A stretch of 64,000 bases of DNA from an uncultured Elusimicrobiales bacterium (GCA_944324645.1 CALUXB010000001.1:124001-188000), one strand, 5' to 3'. Counted from the stretch's first letter, positions 49,036-57,701 are shown. Translations and numbers: made by a program. Notes: a model not told the origin generated them from the sequence alone.

Positions 49036-50358
49036 ACTGCAGCGATTTTATTTATTGGCGTTGTATTATTTTTGGGGCAAGTGTTTTCTTCTTTATTTGA
49101 AAAAACACGCCTGCCGGATGTGCTGCCGCTGATGATATTGGGTATGATTATGGGCCCTGTCAGCGGTTTGATAAAGCCGGATATGTTTGGCCAGGCCGGG
49201 CAGATTTTTACTACGCTGGCGTTGATTGTGGTGCTGTTTCAGAGCGGGATAGAGTTTAAAATCCTTTCTCTTCGCGGGGCGATGGGTTCTGGTTTGTTGC
49301 TGACGACGGTATCTTTTGGCTTGATTACCTTGGTGATTGCGTGGCTGACCCATATGATATTGGGTATTCCGCAGATTTATGCATTAATTATCGGCTCTAT
49401 TGTGGCAGATAATTCCACCGCCGTTATAACGCCGCTGTTGGATAAATTAAAAATTTCCAATAAAACAAAAGCAATCTTGTTTTTAGAAGCCAATGTAACA
49501 GGGGTTTATTCTATTGTGCTGGCCTTGGCTTTAATGGGGGTGGCGGTGCAAGGAGGGCGGCTTTCTGCCCAAGAGGTGGGGCTGGAAGTGCTGCGTTCCT
49601 TTGGGCTGGGCTTGGCTTTTAGCATTATAGCCGGGTTGTTTTGGATGCGTATTTTAAACCGGGTGCGCGGGTTGGAAAATGCCGTATCATTGACATTTGC
49701 TTTTGTGCTGTTGGTCTATAGTGTGAGCGAATATATCGGCGGGGACGGCGCCATCGCTACGCTGGCTTTTGGCGTGGTGGCGGGCAATATCCGGCTGATT
49801 AAGCGCCTGTGGCTGAAAAAATTGGATTTTAAAACCATTTCCTTTAACCAAGGGGAGAAAGGTTTTTTTGAAGAAGTGGAGTTTATTTTCAAAACGCTTT
49901 TCTTTGTATATATGGGTATTTCTATGCATATAGGGGAAATCCATTTGGTGCTGTTGGGGTTGTTTTTTGCGTTGGCGAAGTTGTTGGTACGCACGCCGTG
50001 TGTGAACTGGTGCACCAGCAAAAGCATTACCCGCAGCGACTGCTCTGTGATGTTGGCGATGTGTCCCAATGGGTTGGTGAGTGCGGTGTTGGCGGCAATG
50101 ATTGCCCAGCAGCTGGCGGAGAATGGAAAAGTAATACCGGATGTGATTTATTCTGTCATTTTCTTTAGCGTAATTTTGTCTAGCTTAATGTCTTTCCGCA
50201 TAGAAAAAGGGGGATTGCGTTGGATAGGAAAAAGCTTTTTTTCCCGTCATATGCAAGAGATATCTGCCCCGGATGCAGCAATAGCAGAAACGCCGGCGGC
50301 TACAGGAGAGGAGCCGGCAGAGCAACCAACGGGGGAAACGGGAGCCCAAAACCGTTAA
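49033..50358 (+). CDS. monovalent cation:proton antiporter (CPA family)
   Basis: A 441-residue membrane protein with about 12 helices and the CPA antiporter pattern: LFQSGIEFKIL in helix 3, IIGSIVADNSTAVITPLLD in helix 5 and FLEANVTGVYSIV in helix 6, which hold the polar and acidic residues of the ion path. It is followed by VFVYMG-type helices and a soluble, Glu/Ala-rich tail without an RCK domain. It probably exchanges Na+ or K+ for H+. The start at 49033 fits helix 1; the upstream extension (48904) lies in the divergent promoter. It ends in a four-base tail-to-tail overlap with pgeF. Confidence 0.85.
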   Translation: MTAAILFIGVVLFLGQVFSSLFEKTRLPDVLPLMILGMIMGPVSGLIKPDMFGQAGQIFTTLALIVVLFQSGIEFKILSLRGAMGSGLLLTTVSFGLITLVIAWLTHMILGIPQIYALIIGSIVADNSTAVITPLLDKLKISNKTKAILFLEANVTGVYSIVLALALMGVAVQGGRLSAQEVGLEVLRSFGLGLAFSIIAGLFWMRILNRVRGLENAVSLTFAFVLLVYSVSEYIGGDGAIATLAFGVVAGNIRLIKRLWLKKLDFKTISFNQGEKGFFEEVEFIFKTLFFVYMGISMHIGEIHLVLLGLFFALAKLLVRTPCVNWCTSKSITRSDCSVMLAMCPNGLVSAVLAAMIAQQLAENGKVIPDVIYSVIFFSVILSSLMSFRIEKGGLRWIGKSFFSRHMQEISAPDAAIAETPAATGEEPAEQPTGETGAQNR

Positions 50359-51047
50359 GGACGGTAGATGAAAGTCAGCAGGGCGTCTTTGGTGTGGTCG
50401 CGGCGGTAGGAAAAAAAGTTTGCCTTATCTCCGCAGGTGCAATAATAAGGAAATTTTAGGTCGTTTTCTTCCAGCCCGGCGGCAAGCAGCTGCCGGGCAA
50501 TTTCTTTGTTTAAATCCACATACATTTTCCCGTTTTTGTGCAAAACACAATCCGGAAATTGATTTGCCACGTCTTGCTGTACTTCAAAACAGCAGCTCTG
50601 TATATGCGGCCCGGCCCAAGCATACAGGCGGCCTTTGCCGCCGCATTGGCGTACGGTTTGGGCGGTTTTCTGCGGAAGCTGGGCCGCTACGCCGCGCCAA
50701 CCACAATGGGAAAGCCCCACTACGCGGGCTTCTTCGTCCCAAACAAGCAGCGGTACGCAGTCGGCAGTCAGTATGGCGGCGCCAAAGCCGTGCAAGCCGC
50801 TTAATACCCAGCCGTCGGCTTCTTCCAATGTGTTTTGCTGGATTTGGCGTGCCTGTTCTGCAGAAGAAACACAGATTAGGCGGTCTGAATGGGTCTGTTT
50901 AAAGCGCAGGATATTTCCCTCAGGTATGCCTAAAGAGGAAAACAGAGCTTGGGTGTTTTGGGCCAAGCGCATATTGCCCGCTTGGCGTGCGGCGGTGCCG
51001 TGTATAATGCCTAAAGAGAGCAGGCGTGGGTCAGAATAAATTTTCAT
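50355..51047 (-). CDS. pgeF: peptidoglycan editing factor / multicopper polyphenol oxidase-like protein
   Basis: A 230-residue protein of the YfiH/laccase-domain family with metal-binding motifs FKQTHSDR, LTADCVPLL and LSHCGWRG, and DHTKDALLTFIYR at the end. In E. coli the protein removes wrongly built muropeptide precursors; related enzymes act as purine nucleoside phosphorylase. Its ATG overlaps the murI stop (TAATG), so the pair is translationally coupled, which favours the peptidoglycan role. Confidence 0.9.
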   Translation of the reverse strand: MKIYSDPRLLSLGIIHGTAARQAGNMRLAQNTQALFSSLGIPEGNILRFKQTHSDRLICVSSAEQARQIQQNTLEEADGWVLSGLHGFGAAILTADCVPLLVWDEEARVVGLSHCGWRGVAAQLPQKTAQTVRQCGGKGRLYAWAGPHIQSCCFEVQQDVANQFPDCVLHKNGKMYVDLNKEIARQLLAAGLEENDLKFPYYCTCGDKANFFSYRRDHTKDALLTFIYRP

Positions 51048-51844
51048 TAATTTAGTTTTTTAAGATACACGCGGTTTAATTCGCGCCCCAAAATGTTTTT
51101 AGCCAGACGTTTGAAACGGGCCGGGGCGTCGCTGGCGTAGATTTTCATACTGCCGCGGCCGGAGGGGTTCAGCTGGTCTGTTTGGCTAAGGCGGGTTTTA
51201 ACCTCTTGTGCAAGCACTTCGGCAGAATCCACTAGTTTGACGTTTTTGCCAAGACGGGCGGCGATTTTCTTTTTAATAACCGGGTAATGCGTGCAGCCCA
51301 AAATAACGGTATCTGCGCCGCTTTTTACTACACCGTCCAAATAATCAGAAATAATTTGTTCTCCGGCGGAGTGATGTATCCATCCTTCTTCAATCAGCGG
51401 TACAAACACCGGACAGGCACGCTGGTAGGTGCGTATGCGTTTGTCCAGCCGTTTTAACGCGCGTGGATAGGCTTTGCTCTGCACCGTGGCTTCGGTAGCA
51501 ATAATTGCTACTTTGCCGTTGCGGGTGCATTGGGCGGCCTTCATAGCACCGGGCAAGATAACCCCAATTACCGGAACGGATATTTTCTTCTGCAGTTCCG
51601 CCAAAGCCAGCGCGGAAGCCGTGTTGCAGGCCACCACAATAAGTTTGACTCCCTGGCGCTGCATAAAACGGGCGATGTCTAGAGAGAAGCGGGTAACCGC
51701 TGCCTTAGATTTAGAACCATAAGGCACATTGACGGTATCGCCAAAATAAATCAGCTTTTCTTTAGGCAGGGCTTTGGAGAGTGTTTTTAAAATAGTCAGC
51801 CCGCCTAATCCCGAATCAAAAACCCCAATAGGACGTGTATTCAT
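51047..51844 (-). CDS. murI: glutamate racemase
   Basis: A 265-residue cofactor-independent racemase that makes D-glutamate for peptidoglycan. The two catalytic Cys lie in VACNTASAL and LGCTHYPV; the substrate motifs VFDSGLGGLT and FGDTVNVPYGSKS are present. TATAAT lies six bases before the ATG and no Shine-Dalgarno is visible. It heads the murI-pgeF unit. Confidence 0.95.
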   Translation of the reverse strand: MNTRPIGVFDSGLGGLTILKTLSKALPKEKLIYFGDTVNVPYGSKSKAAVTRFSLDIARFMQRQGVKLIVVACNTASALALAELQKKISVPVIGVILPGAMKAAQCTRNGKVAIIATEATVQSKAYPRALKRLDKRIRTYQRACPVFVPLIEEGWIHHSAGEQIISDYLDGVVKSGADTVILGCTHYPVIKKKIAARLGKNVKLVDSAEVLAQEVKTRLSQTDQLNPSGRGSMKIYASDAPARFKRLAKNILGRELNRVYLKKLN

Positions 51845-51856
51845 ACTGTTATTATA
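51842..51856 (-). promoter_or_regulatory. -10 TATAAT six bases before ATG
   Basis: Minus strand TATAAT (51856-51851), AACAGT, ATG at 51844. Predicted leaderless murI-pgeF transcript. Confidence 0.55.
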
Positions 51857-52060
51857 GTAATTTGAGGAGACTTTTGTTATTCAAAAAGGCATATAAGAAA
51901 ACTAACACCTGGGCGGTTGCGGTAATTAATGGGCGATTTTCCCTCGGCCAAATCCAAGGCCATTGCCGGCGAAGGGGCCTTGCTGCTAAGCGGGCAAGTT
52001 CCGGCTCAAGATTTATAACCGGCGGGCATCTATGACTAACAAATTGAGGGTACTTTGTGC

Positions 52061-52075
52061 TAGAATATGAATATG
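52061..52075 (+). promoter_or_regulatory. -10-like TAGAAT six bases before the second ATG
   Basis: TAGAAT (52061-52066), ATGAAT, ATG at 52073. The ATG at 52067 directly abuts the hexamer, so 52073 is the better start. Confidence 0.45.
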
Positions 52076-53557
52076 TTTAGAAAAACGGTATTTTGTTTGG
52101 TTTTGCTGCTGGCTGGAGCAGGCGTTTTTGCCGCGCCGGCGCAAACCGGCGCGCCGCTGATTGTGGGCGGTAATTTTTCAGACCGGGTAAATACGCAGCA
52201 AGCTGTCATTTTTGACCAGCAAGCCCGCGATGCGGAAATCGCGGCGCTTAACCAACGTTTAAAAAATAAAGACTTTGCCGGCACCATTCAGCGCATCAAT
52301 GAACTGGCTTCTAAGAATTTTTTAGACCAGCGTTTCTATTTGTTGTTAGCTATCGCCTATGATGGCCTGCACCAATACAGCGATGTGGTTTATTCGGCGG
52401 GGGAAGCCATTGCCGTGGCTCCCCAGGACCCGCGTGCTTACGTGTTGCGTGCTCAGGCCTATTTGCAGACGGGGGATTATGAGCGTTGCCGTATGGATGT
52501 AGATAAAGCCCTTCGCTTAAATCCCAAATCCCAACTTGCTTTAAAAGTCAAACGGGAATTAGATGAAAAAACCCGTGCCGCTTCTGCCCTGCCGGCTGGG
52601 AACAAAAACCATACCCCGGCCCCCCAATGGCTGATTATGTATTTTTTGGCTATTATCGCGGCTATTGTCATTTTTGTATATTTGCGATACGAAGATGTTT
52701 TCCGCCGCGGGCCTAAAACCGCTTTTAGCCGCAGGGAAGTGGAAGTAAAAGAACAATACGATTTCCTGCGCCAAATAGGTGAAGGCGGTATGGGAAAAGT
52801 ATATGAAGCCTATGACAAGGTGCTCAAACGCAAGGTAGCCATCAAGCGCGTACGTCCCGAACTGGTGCGCAGCGCCTATGTGCGCGAACAATTTTTGGCC
52901 GAAGCCCGTATGGTGGCCTTGCTGCGCCACCCTTGCATTGTGGAAATTTATACGGTTATTGAGTCGGAAAGCAGCCTTTACTTGGTGTTTGAATATGTGG
53001 ACGGGCAAACGCTGGAAACCCGCTTGGATATAGACGGGCGTATTCCTTTTTCTGAGGCTAAAAAGATTTTTGATTATGTGTGCCGCGGCTTGCACTATGC
53101 CCATTCCCAGGATATTATCCACTGCGATTTAAAACCCGGCAATATTATGATTAAAGAGGACGGTACCGCCAAAGTAATGGATTTTGGCGTGGCTAAAAAA
53201 TCTATGGAAGGCGATACTGGCGCCCGCACTGTGGCCGGCACCCCGGCCTATATGGCGCCGGAACAGCAAAAAGGCTTTATGCGCAAGCAGTCAGACGTAT
53301 ATTCATTGGCTTTGTGTTTATACGAAGCATTGGTGGGGCAGGTGCCTTGGAGTGTGAAAGGATTTGACATTGCCACCAAACGGGTGTATCCGCCGTCGCG
53401 ATTAGCGCCGGGCATTCCCAAAGAAGTGGACAAGCTTTTGGAAGACGCTTTGCGTGAAGACCCCAAAGAGCGCATACAAAGTATTGACGAATTTTGGTCG
53501 CGGCTGAATGCGATTCAGCCTCTGCCAGAAGAGAATTTAGAAAAAACACATTATTAA
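52073..53557 (+). CDS. receptor-type Ser/Thr kinase with extracytoplasmic TPRs
   Basis: A 494-residue kinase with inverted architecture: signal peptide (to about 20), a TPR-containing segment expected in the periplasm (about 60-165, AYDGLHQYSDVVYSAGEAIAVAPQD and LRAQAYLQTGDYERC), one membrane helix (WLIMYFLAIIAAIVIFVYL, about 188-206), then a cytoplasmic kinase domain. Glycine loop IGEGGMGKVYEA, Lys in VAIKRV, catalytic loop HCDLKPGN (HRD changed to HCD), DFGVA, APE in YMAPEQ. All catalytic residues are present. The TPR region may be the sensor, as PASTA domains are in PknB. Monocistronic. Confidence 0.9.
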   Translation: MFRKTVFCLVLLLAGAGVFAAPAQTGAPLIVGGNFSDRVNTQQAVIFDQQARDAEIAALNQRLKNKDFAGTIQRINELASKNFLDQRFYLLLAIAYDGLHQYSDVVYSAGEAIAVAPQDPRAYVLRAQAYLQTGDYERCRMDVDKALRLNPKSQLALKVKRELDEKTRAASALPAGNKNHTPAPQWLIMYFLAIIAAIVIFVYLRYEDVFRRGPKTAFSRREVEVKEQYDFLRQIGEGGMGKVYEAYDKVLKRKVAIKRVRPELVRSAYVREQFLAEARMVALLRHPCIVEIYTVIESESSLYLVFEYVDGQTLETRLDIDGRIPFSEAKKIFDYVCRGLHYAHSQDIIHCDLKPGNIMIKEDGTAKVMDFGVAKKSMEGDTGARTVAGTPAYMAPEQQKGFMRKQSDVYSLALCLYEALVGQVPWSVKGFDIATKRVYPPSRLAPGIPKEVDKLLEDALREDPKERIQSIDEFWSRLNAIQPLPEENLEKTHY

Positions 53558-53587
53558 AAAACCGAACCAAAGGGTGCGGTTTTTTTA
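53556..53587 (+). terminator. intrinsic terminator of the receptor kinase gene
   Basis: ACCGAACC and GGGTGCGGT around AAA, an imperfect stem with A residues before and seven T residues after. Confidence 0.65.
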
Positions 53588-53902
53588 TACATACTACTTG
53601 CCATAAACTGCGGGTATAGCTGCTGCGTGCAGCCCGCTGTGCGCGGGGCTTTTTAAAGCGGTTGGCGGAGGGCGAAACTGCAGGCTCTTAAGTGCCGCAT
53701 TGCGGGGGCTTTTTGAAAGCAGTTTCGCGGCGGGTAAAACGGAGCGAAGCGGAAATTTTGAAATAAAATAACCTTAGGCACCTTGTGGTGAGTATGGGCA
53801 GGTTTGAGTATAAGTAGGGATTGAAAATAAAATAAAACCCTGGGCATTAAACCCAGGGGTATTGTTTCTTTGTATGTGTTGGCCTGACAAAATAGGAAGG
53901 TC
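53588..53902. other. 315-base gap with no gene
   Basis: It contains a CCCTGGG/CCCAGGG hairpin (about 53841-53861) with T-rich sequence on its minus-strand side, although no minus-strand gene ends here. It also has GC-rich segments in which GGGGCTTTTT occurs twice (53644 and 53705). No open frame with a start signal and no RNA gene were seen. It may be debris of a lost minus-strand gene. Confidence 0.4.
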
Positions 53903-53939
53903 TTGCATTGTTTTTTTTTTTTGATAAATTTTGCTTATG
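53903..53939 (+). promoter_or_regulatory. prepilin promoter with predicted leaderless start, second copy
   Basis: TTGCAT (53903-53908), 16 bases including T12, TAAATT (53925-53930), TTGCTT, ATG at 53937. Same spacing throughout as 37941-37977. Confidence 0.55.
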
Positions 53940-53958
53940 AGCAAAATTTATCAAAAAA
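53911..53958. repeat. start-codon palindrome, copy 2
   Basis: T12, arm GATAAATTTTGC (53923-53934), loop TTATGA with the ATG, arm GCAAAATTTATC (53941-53952), A6. Arms identical to copy 1. Confidence 0.9.
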
Positions 53959-54506
53959 TGAGGGTTTCAAATTCTAAGCCTGTTAAAGGCAAAACAGCTG
54001 GTTTTACGCTGATAGAACTGTTAGTGGGGGTGTTGATTATCGGCATTTTGGCGGCTATCGCTTTTCCCCAATATCAAAATACCGTATTCAAAAGCCGCTA
54101 TGTAGAAGCTATTACATTGGCGGAGAGTTTTTGGCAGGCACAGCAGCGTTATAAAATGGCTAATGGAAAATATGCTTGGGATTTGTACTCGCTGGATATT
54201 GAGCCGCCGGCTAATATGACCCCTGCTATTTCTTCCGGAGAAAAAGTAGTTGCTTTGCGTGACCTTAAAAAAGGAGTGGGCATTTATTTGTCTACTTCTT
54301 CTTCTGTAAATGAAAATATAAGTCCTACCTATGTCGCAGGATTGGTCTGGAATGGGACAAAACAGGCTTATTACTATAAAGATTTTAATGGGAAAAGATA
54401 TTGTGTTCCTAATACAAAAACAACAGATTTTTGCAAAAGTATAACAGGCTCTTCTATCTCTACCGGGCGTTGGGGAGCGTATGATTTATATGAGTTTATA
54501 AATTAA
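53937..54506 (+). CDS. type IV prepilin-like protein with long leader
   Basis: A 189-residue prepilin. The 22-residue leader starts MSKIYQK and ends TAG before [18 protein letters not shown], where Gly replaces one Val of the usual helix. The head has WQAQQRYKMANGKYAWDLYSLDI and only two Cys, fewer than the other pilins here. The start is placed in the palindrome loop. A run of terminators follows. Confidence 0.9.
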   Translation: MSKIYQKMRVSNSKPVKGKTAGFTLIELLVGVLIIGILAAIAFPQYQNTVFKSRYVEAITLAESFWQAQQRYKMANGKYAWDLYSLDIEPPANMTPAISSGEKVVALRDLKKGVGIYLSTSSSVNENISPTYVAGLVWNGTKQAYYYKDFNGKRYCVPNTKTTDFCKSITGSSISTGRWGAYDLYEFIN

Positions 54507-54523
54507 CTAGAGTAAGATAGAGT

Positions 54524-54552
54524 AAAAAACCGCTTTTAAAAGCGGTTTTTTT
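54524..54552 (+). terminator. intrinsic terminator of the prepilin
   Basis: AAAACCGCTTTT and AAAAGCGGTTTT, followed by three more T residues. Confidence 0.9.
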
Positions 54553-54553
54553 A

Positions 54554-54598
54554 TTTTACATAGAAAACCCCAGCTTAGCTGGGGTTTTCTATGTAAAA
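54554..54598. terminator. 22-bp perfect palindrome between prepilin and corA
   Basis: Two 22-base arms (54554-54575 and 54577-54598) are exact complements around a single T. They begin TTTTACATAG and centre on CAGCTTAGCTG. The stem is unusually long. It ends two bases before the corA stop codon and probably acts as a terminator in both directions. Confidence 0.8.
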
Positions 54599-54600
54599 AG

Positions 54601-55515
54601 TTACCAGTTTTTGTGCCGCCAGTATAGCATAACCAGCCACACCGATATCAGCCCCAGCCCCAGCAAAACCCAGAATGCGTCCGGGTGATGTTCCATAGGC
54701 AAGGCCACATTCATTCCGTACATACTGGCAATCAGCGTGGGCACCATAAGGGAGATGGTAATAATATTGAGCTTTTTAATCAGCAAGTTTAAGTTGTTGC
54801 TGACAATGCTGGCGCGCGCGCCTAACATCTGTGCCAAGATGTTGGAGTAGATGTCTGCCTGGGTTTTGCATTGCAAGTTTTCTACGATGATGTCGTCCAA
54901 CATTTCATCGTCATTGTCGTCAAAACCGATGCGGGCGGAGAGGTTGCGCATCTTTTCAAACACAAAGCCGTTGGCGGCAATAGCCTCTGCATAATAGACC
55001 AAGCTTTTTTCCAGGCTGAAGAGATTGAGCAAATAGGTGTTGTCCATAGACTCATTCATTTTGTCTTCAATTTCTTCGGAAATCAGATGGATAATGCGCA
55101 GGTGTTCTATGTAATGGGAAATAGCGTTGTACACCAGTTTCAAGAAAACATTTTTGATAGAAGAAACAGTCTGAAAGCGTTTGCCTACAAAGAGCGGAAT
55201 ATCTTCCGCTAGTACGATGACCAACTTGTCTTCAAACAAAAAGGTGCCCACCGAAGCGACCTTAAATTCCAGCTGGTCTTTGCCGGAATAGTTCTTGGGC
55301 CGTTTGTAAATCATTACAATATGCTCCGGCTCAAATTCCAAGCGGGGCAATTCGTCCGGGTCTAAGGCGGAGGCTAAGGTGTGTTCGTCTATCTGGAAAT
55401 CGCTTACCAGCAGGCGCTGTTCTTCTACGGTTGGATTTGTGAACAGATAAACTTGGGCTTTTTCTTTATCTGTCTGGCACAGTTTGCGGTCCTGTATATT
55501 GTATTTGGTCAGCAT
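54601..55515 (-). CDS. corA: CorA-family divalent cation channel
   Basis: A 304-residue protein. A long cytoplasmic N-terminal domain is followed by two C-terminal helices, with the signature MYGMNVALP (GMN motif) between them and the charged end YWRHKNW. It imports Mg2+, or Co2+/Zn2+ in some members. The start at 55515 (MLTKYNIQD) is supported by GCAGGTG; the frame extends upstream to 55842 but that part shows no homology. Confidence 0.92.
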   Translation of the reverse strand: MLTKYNIQDRKLCQTDKEKAQVYLFTNPTVEEQRLLVSDFQIDEHTLASALDPDELPRLEFEPEHIVMIYKRPKNYSGKDQLEFKVASVGTFLFEDKLVIVLAEDIPLFVGKRFQTVSSIKNVFLKLVYNAISHYIEHLRIIHLISEEIEDKMNESMDNTYLLNLFSLEKSLVYYAEAIAANGFVFEKMRNLSARIGFDDNDDEMLDDIIVENLQCKTQADIYSNILAQMLGARASIVSNNLNLLIKKLNIITISLMVPTLIASMYGMNVALPMEHHPDAFWVLLGLGLISVWLVMLYWRHKNW

Positions 55516-55741
55516 AAAGCACCTGCTATATAAAGTTCTTTTTATATGATAACACCTCGGGGGCGGCTTGTAAAGTTTTTTGTTTGTCGGATTGGCTTCT
55601 GCTGTGCCTGCCGGTGAGGAAAAAAGAATTTTGTGCGCAGCCGAGTAATGAGAGTTCAAAGAAATTCCCTCCGCACAGACCGCGCGGCGGGGGAATTGTT
55701 TTTGGTATAGTATATATATCTTAATGATAAGGATAGCTGCT

Positions 55742-56494
55742 ATGACGCTTCTTTTTTCTAAAAAACGCAAAGCCGGACTCAAAGAACTTTCCGGCGCTAA
55801 GAAATATTTGAAACATTTGCATTGTAATTTGGATCTCCCCAAAAAGGCGGTAGTCTGCCCGCTTTCTTCCTTAACAAAATATGCGCTGAGCCAAGGCCAG
55901 TTTGAACACTATAATTGCGAGGCTGACATTTATGTGGAGCGCAAAAAGGGCTTTTCTTATGTGACGGGGTTTGGAGTTGGGGCTCCGGCTATGGCTATGG
56001 CGCTGGAGGTACTGATAGCGCTGGGGGTAAAGGAATTTGTGCTTATTGGATTGGCGGGCTCTCTGCAGCCGGAGGTGTTGGCGTCTGATATTGTGCTTTG
56101 TGACGGGGCCTTGGCCGATGAGGGTATTTCCGCGCACTATGTGCCGGAAGAGTTTTTGCGCCCGGCGGCGGCATTGACGAAAAAATTGGACGGGGGTTTG
56201 CACCAGGCCGGCTTAGACCATCACACCGGCCCCACCTGGACCACGGATGCTATCTTTCGCGAGACGGCAGAAGAAGTGGCCCATTACCAAAAGAAAAATA
56301 TTTTAACCGTGGAGATGGAAGCGTCCGCTTTTTTTGCCATTTGCGCGCAGAAAAAGGTGAAAGCGGCGGCAGCTTTTGTTATTAGTGATGAACTATTCCG
56401 CTTAAAATGGGAGCCGCATTTTGGAGAGAAACCGATATTTCAACATCTCTATGCGCTCTACCACGCGGCGGTAAAGACATTGACTGGCAAATAA
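55742..56494 (+). CDS. nucleoside phosphorylase (PNP/UDP family)
   Basis: A 250-residue enzyme of the PNP/UDP phosphorylase family. VTGFGVGAPAMAMALEVL and IGLAGSLQPEV form the phosphate and base region, and VEMEASAFFAIC is the ribose-binding motif, as in uridine phosphorylase. TDAIFRET also fits the uridine type. It would split a nucleoside to base and ribose 1-phosphate. AAGGA precedes the ATG at 55742 by about nine bases. An upstream in-frame ATG (55724) lies seven bases after TATATA, so a leaderless start six codons earlier is possible. Confidence 0.82.
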   Translation: MTLLFSKKRKAGLKELSGAKKYLKHLHCNLDLPKKAVVCPLSSLTKYALSQGQFEHYNCEADIYVERKKGFSYVTGFGVGAPAMAMALEVLIALGVKEFVLIGLAGSLQPEVLASDIVLCDGALADEGISAHYVPEEFLRPAAALTKKLDGGLHQAGLDHHTGPTWTTDAIFRETAEEVAHYQKKNILTVEMEASAFFAICAQKKVKAAAAFVISDELFRLKWEPHFGEKPIFQHLYALYHAAVKTLTGK

Positions 56495-56502
56495 AACTTT
56501 AC

Positions 56503-56531
56503 AAAAACCCGGGCATAAGACCCGGGTTTTT
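56503..56531. terminator. intrinsic terminator
   Basis: AAACCCGGG and CCCGGGTTT around CATAAGA, with A and T runs outside. It serves the phosphorylase gene and, more weakly, lptG on the other strand. Confidence 0.9.
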
Positions 56532-56615
56532 CTGCGGTTTAATTAATATTTTAAGGAAAGTACTGCGGTCCATTCGCCTAGGCGCAGAGGAGAATCCTCT
56601 GCGGTTTGCGAAGTT

Positions 56616-57701
56616 TTAAAGTTTAAGCCATTTAAATTCAAAGAAAACAACAGTTCCAAAAATAATCACCGGTCCCCACCCTGCCAAAAAAGGATTGATA
56701 TATCCATTTTCCCCGATAGAGGTAATCATACTGATCAGCCACCAGAATGTAAAGGCGATGACCATAGAGGCAATAATATTTAAAATTTTGCTTTTGCGGC
56801 GCAGGCTGATAGCAAAGGGCATCCCCAGCAGACACATAATCAGCGTGACGAATGGGGTGGCCAGCTTAGCTTGGCGTTCGGTTTCTGCGGCATAGGTGGC
56901 CAAACCGGTACGTTTGAAAAATTGGATGCGTTTGGTCAACCCGCGTATGCTTAAGAGTTTATTTTCTGTGCGGTTGACGGACATATCCTGCGGCTTCAAC
57001 TCCACCGGGCTTTCCGCTTGTTCAAAATGTTCATCTTCGGTGTCCAGCTCGTCAATAAAAGTGCGGCGGGTGCCTTGCTCAAAGACCCAGCGGTGGCTTG
57101 CTTCGTCCCATACCATTCGTTTGGCTACAAACTGGGAAGCAATGTTCCACAAATTATCATATGTATCCAAAGACACATCCTGCATAACGCCGCTGTTTAA
57201 ATCCACCAGTTTCGCATAAAGCATTTGGTTGTCTGCCACTTTCATTGCCACATCAGACACGGCATTTAAATTAAAATCTTCTTCCGGTTTAATTTTGGTG
57301 TAGTACAGACTTTCTGCCTTGAGGTTGAGCGGAGGAACAATAAATTCCTGCACGGCCATTGTCAGTGCCGCCACCAGGATAATGCACATTACCACCGGCT
57401 TAAACAGTTGCCGGGGGGCAAAACCGCTGGCTACACAAGCGGTCCACTCGCCGGAGGATACCATTTCGGATATGACGGATATGGCCCCCAGCAAACAGGC
57501 CACCGGCATAATAGTCGTCAGCCAACTGGGAAAAGTGAGCAAAGAATAAGTCAGCACTGCGCCTAATGTGGAGTAGCCGTTGCTGAGGGTTTTGAGTTTT
57601 TCAAACGTATCCCCCAATACTACCAGCGCAGCAAACACACCCATTGCAAAGAAGAACGGGCCCCAAAACTTTTTGGCAATATAGCGGAAAATGCGGCTCA
57701 T
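56616..57701 (-). CDS. lptG: LPS export permease LptG-like
   Basis: A 361-residue YjgP/YjgQ-family permease. Three helices lie at each end, and a periplasmic beta-jellyroll domain (about 130-270) lies between. The N-terminal MSRIFRYIAKKFWGPFFFAMGVF and the C-terminal FVTLIMCLLGMPFAISLRRKS are typical. With LptF and the LptB ATPase it drives LPS from the inner membrane to the LptA bridge. The start at 57701 overlaps the lptF stop (TAATG). Which of the pair is F and which is G rests on gene order only. Confidence 0.88.
   Translation of the reverse strand: MSRIFRYIAKKFWGPFFFAMGVFAALVVLGDTFEKLKTLSNGYSTLGAVLTYSLLTFPSWLTTIMPVACLLGAISVISEMVSSGEWTACVASGFAPRQLFKPVVMCIILVAALTMAVQEFIVPPLNLKAESLYYTKIKPEEDFNLNAVSDVAMKVADNQMLYAKLVDLNSGVMQDVSLDTYDNLWNIASQFVAKRMVWDEASHRWVFEQGTRRTFIDELDTEDEHFEQAESPVELKPQDMSVNRTENKLLSIRGLTKRIQFFKRTGLATYAAETERQAKLATPFVTLIMCLLGMPFAISLRRKSKILNIIASMVIAFTFWWLISMITSIGENGYINPFLAGWGPVIIFGTVVFFEFKWLKL

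Noticed and set aside
53588-53902. RNA gene in the gap before the 53937 prepilin
   Set aside because: GC-rich segments and one hairpin are present, but there is no promoter-hairpin-terminator order or match to a known RNA.
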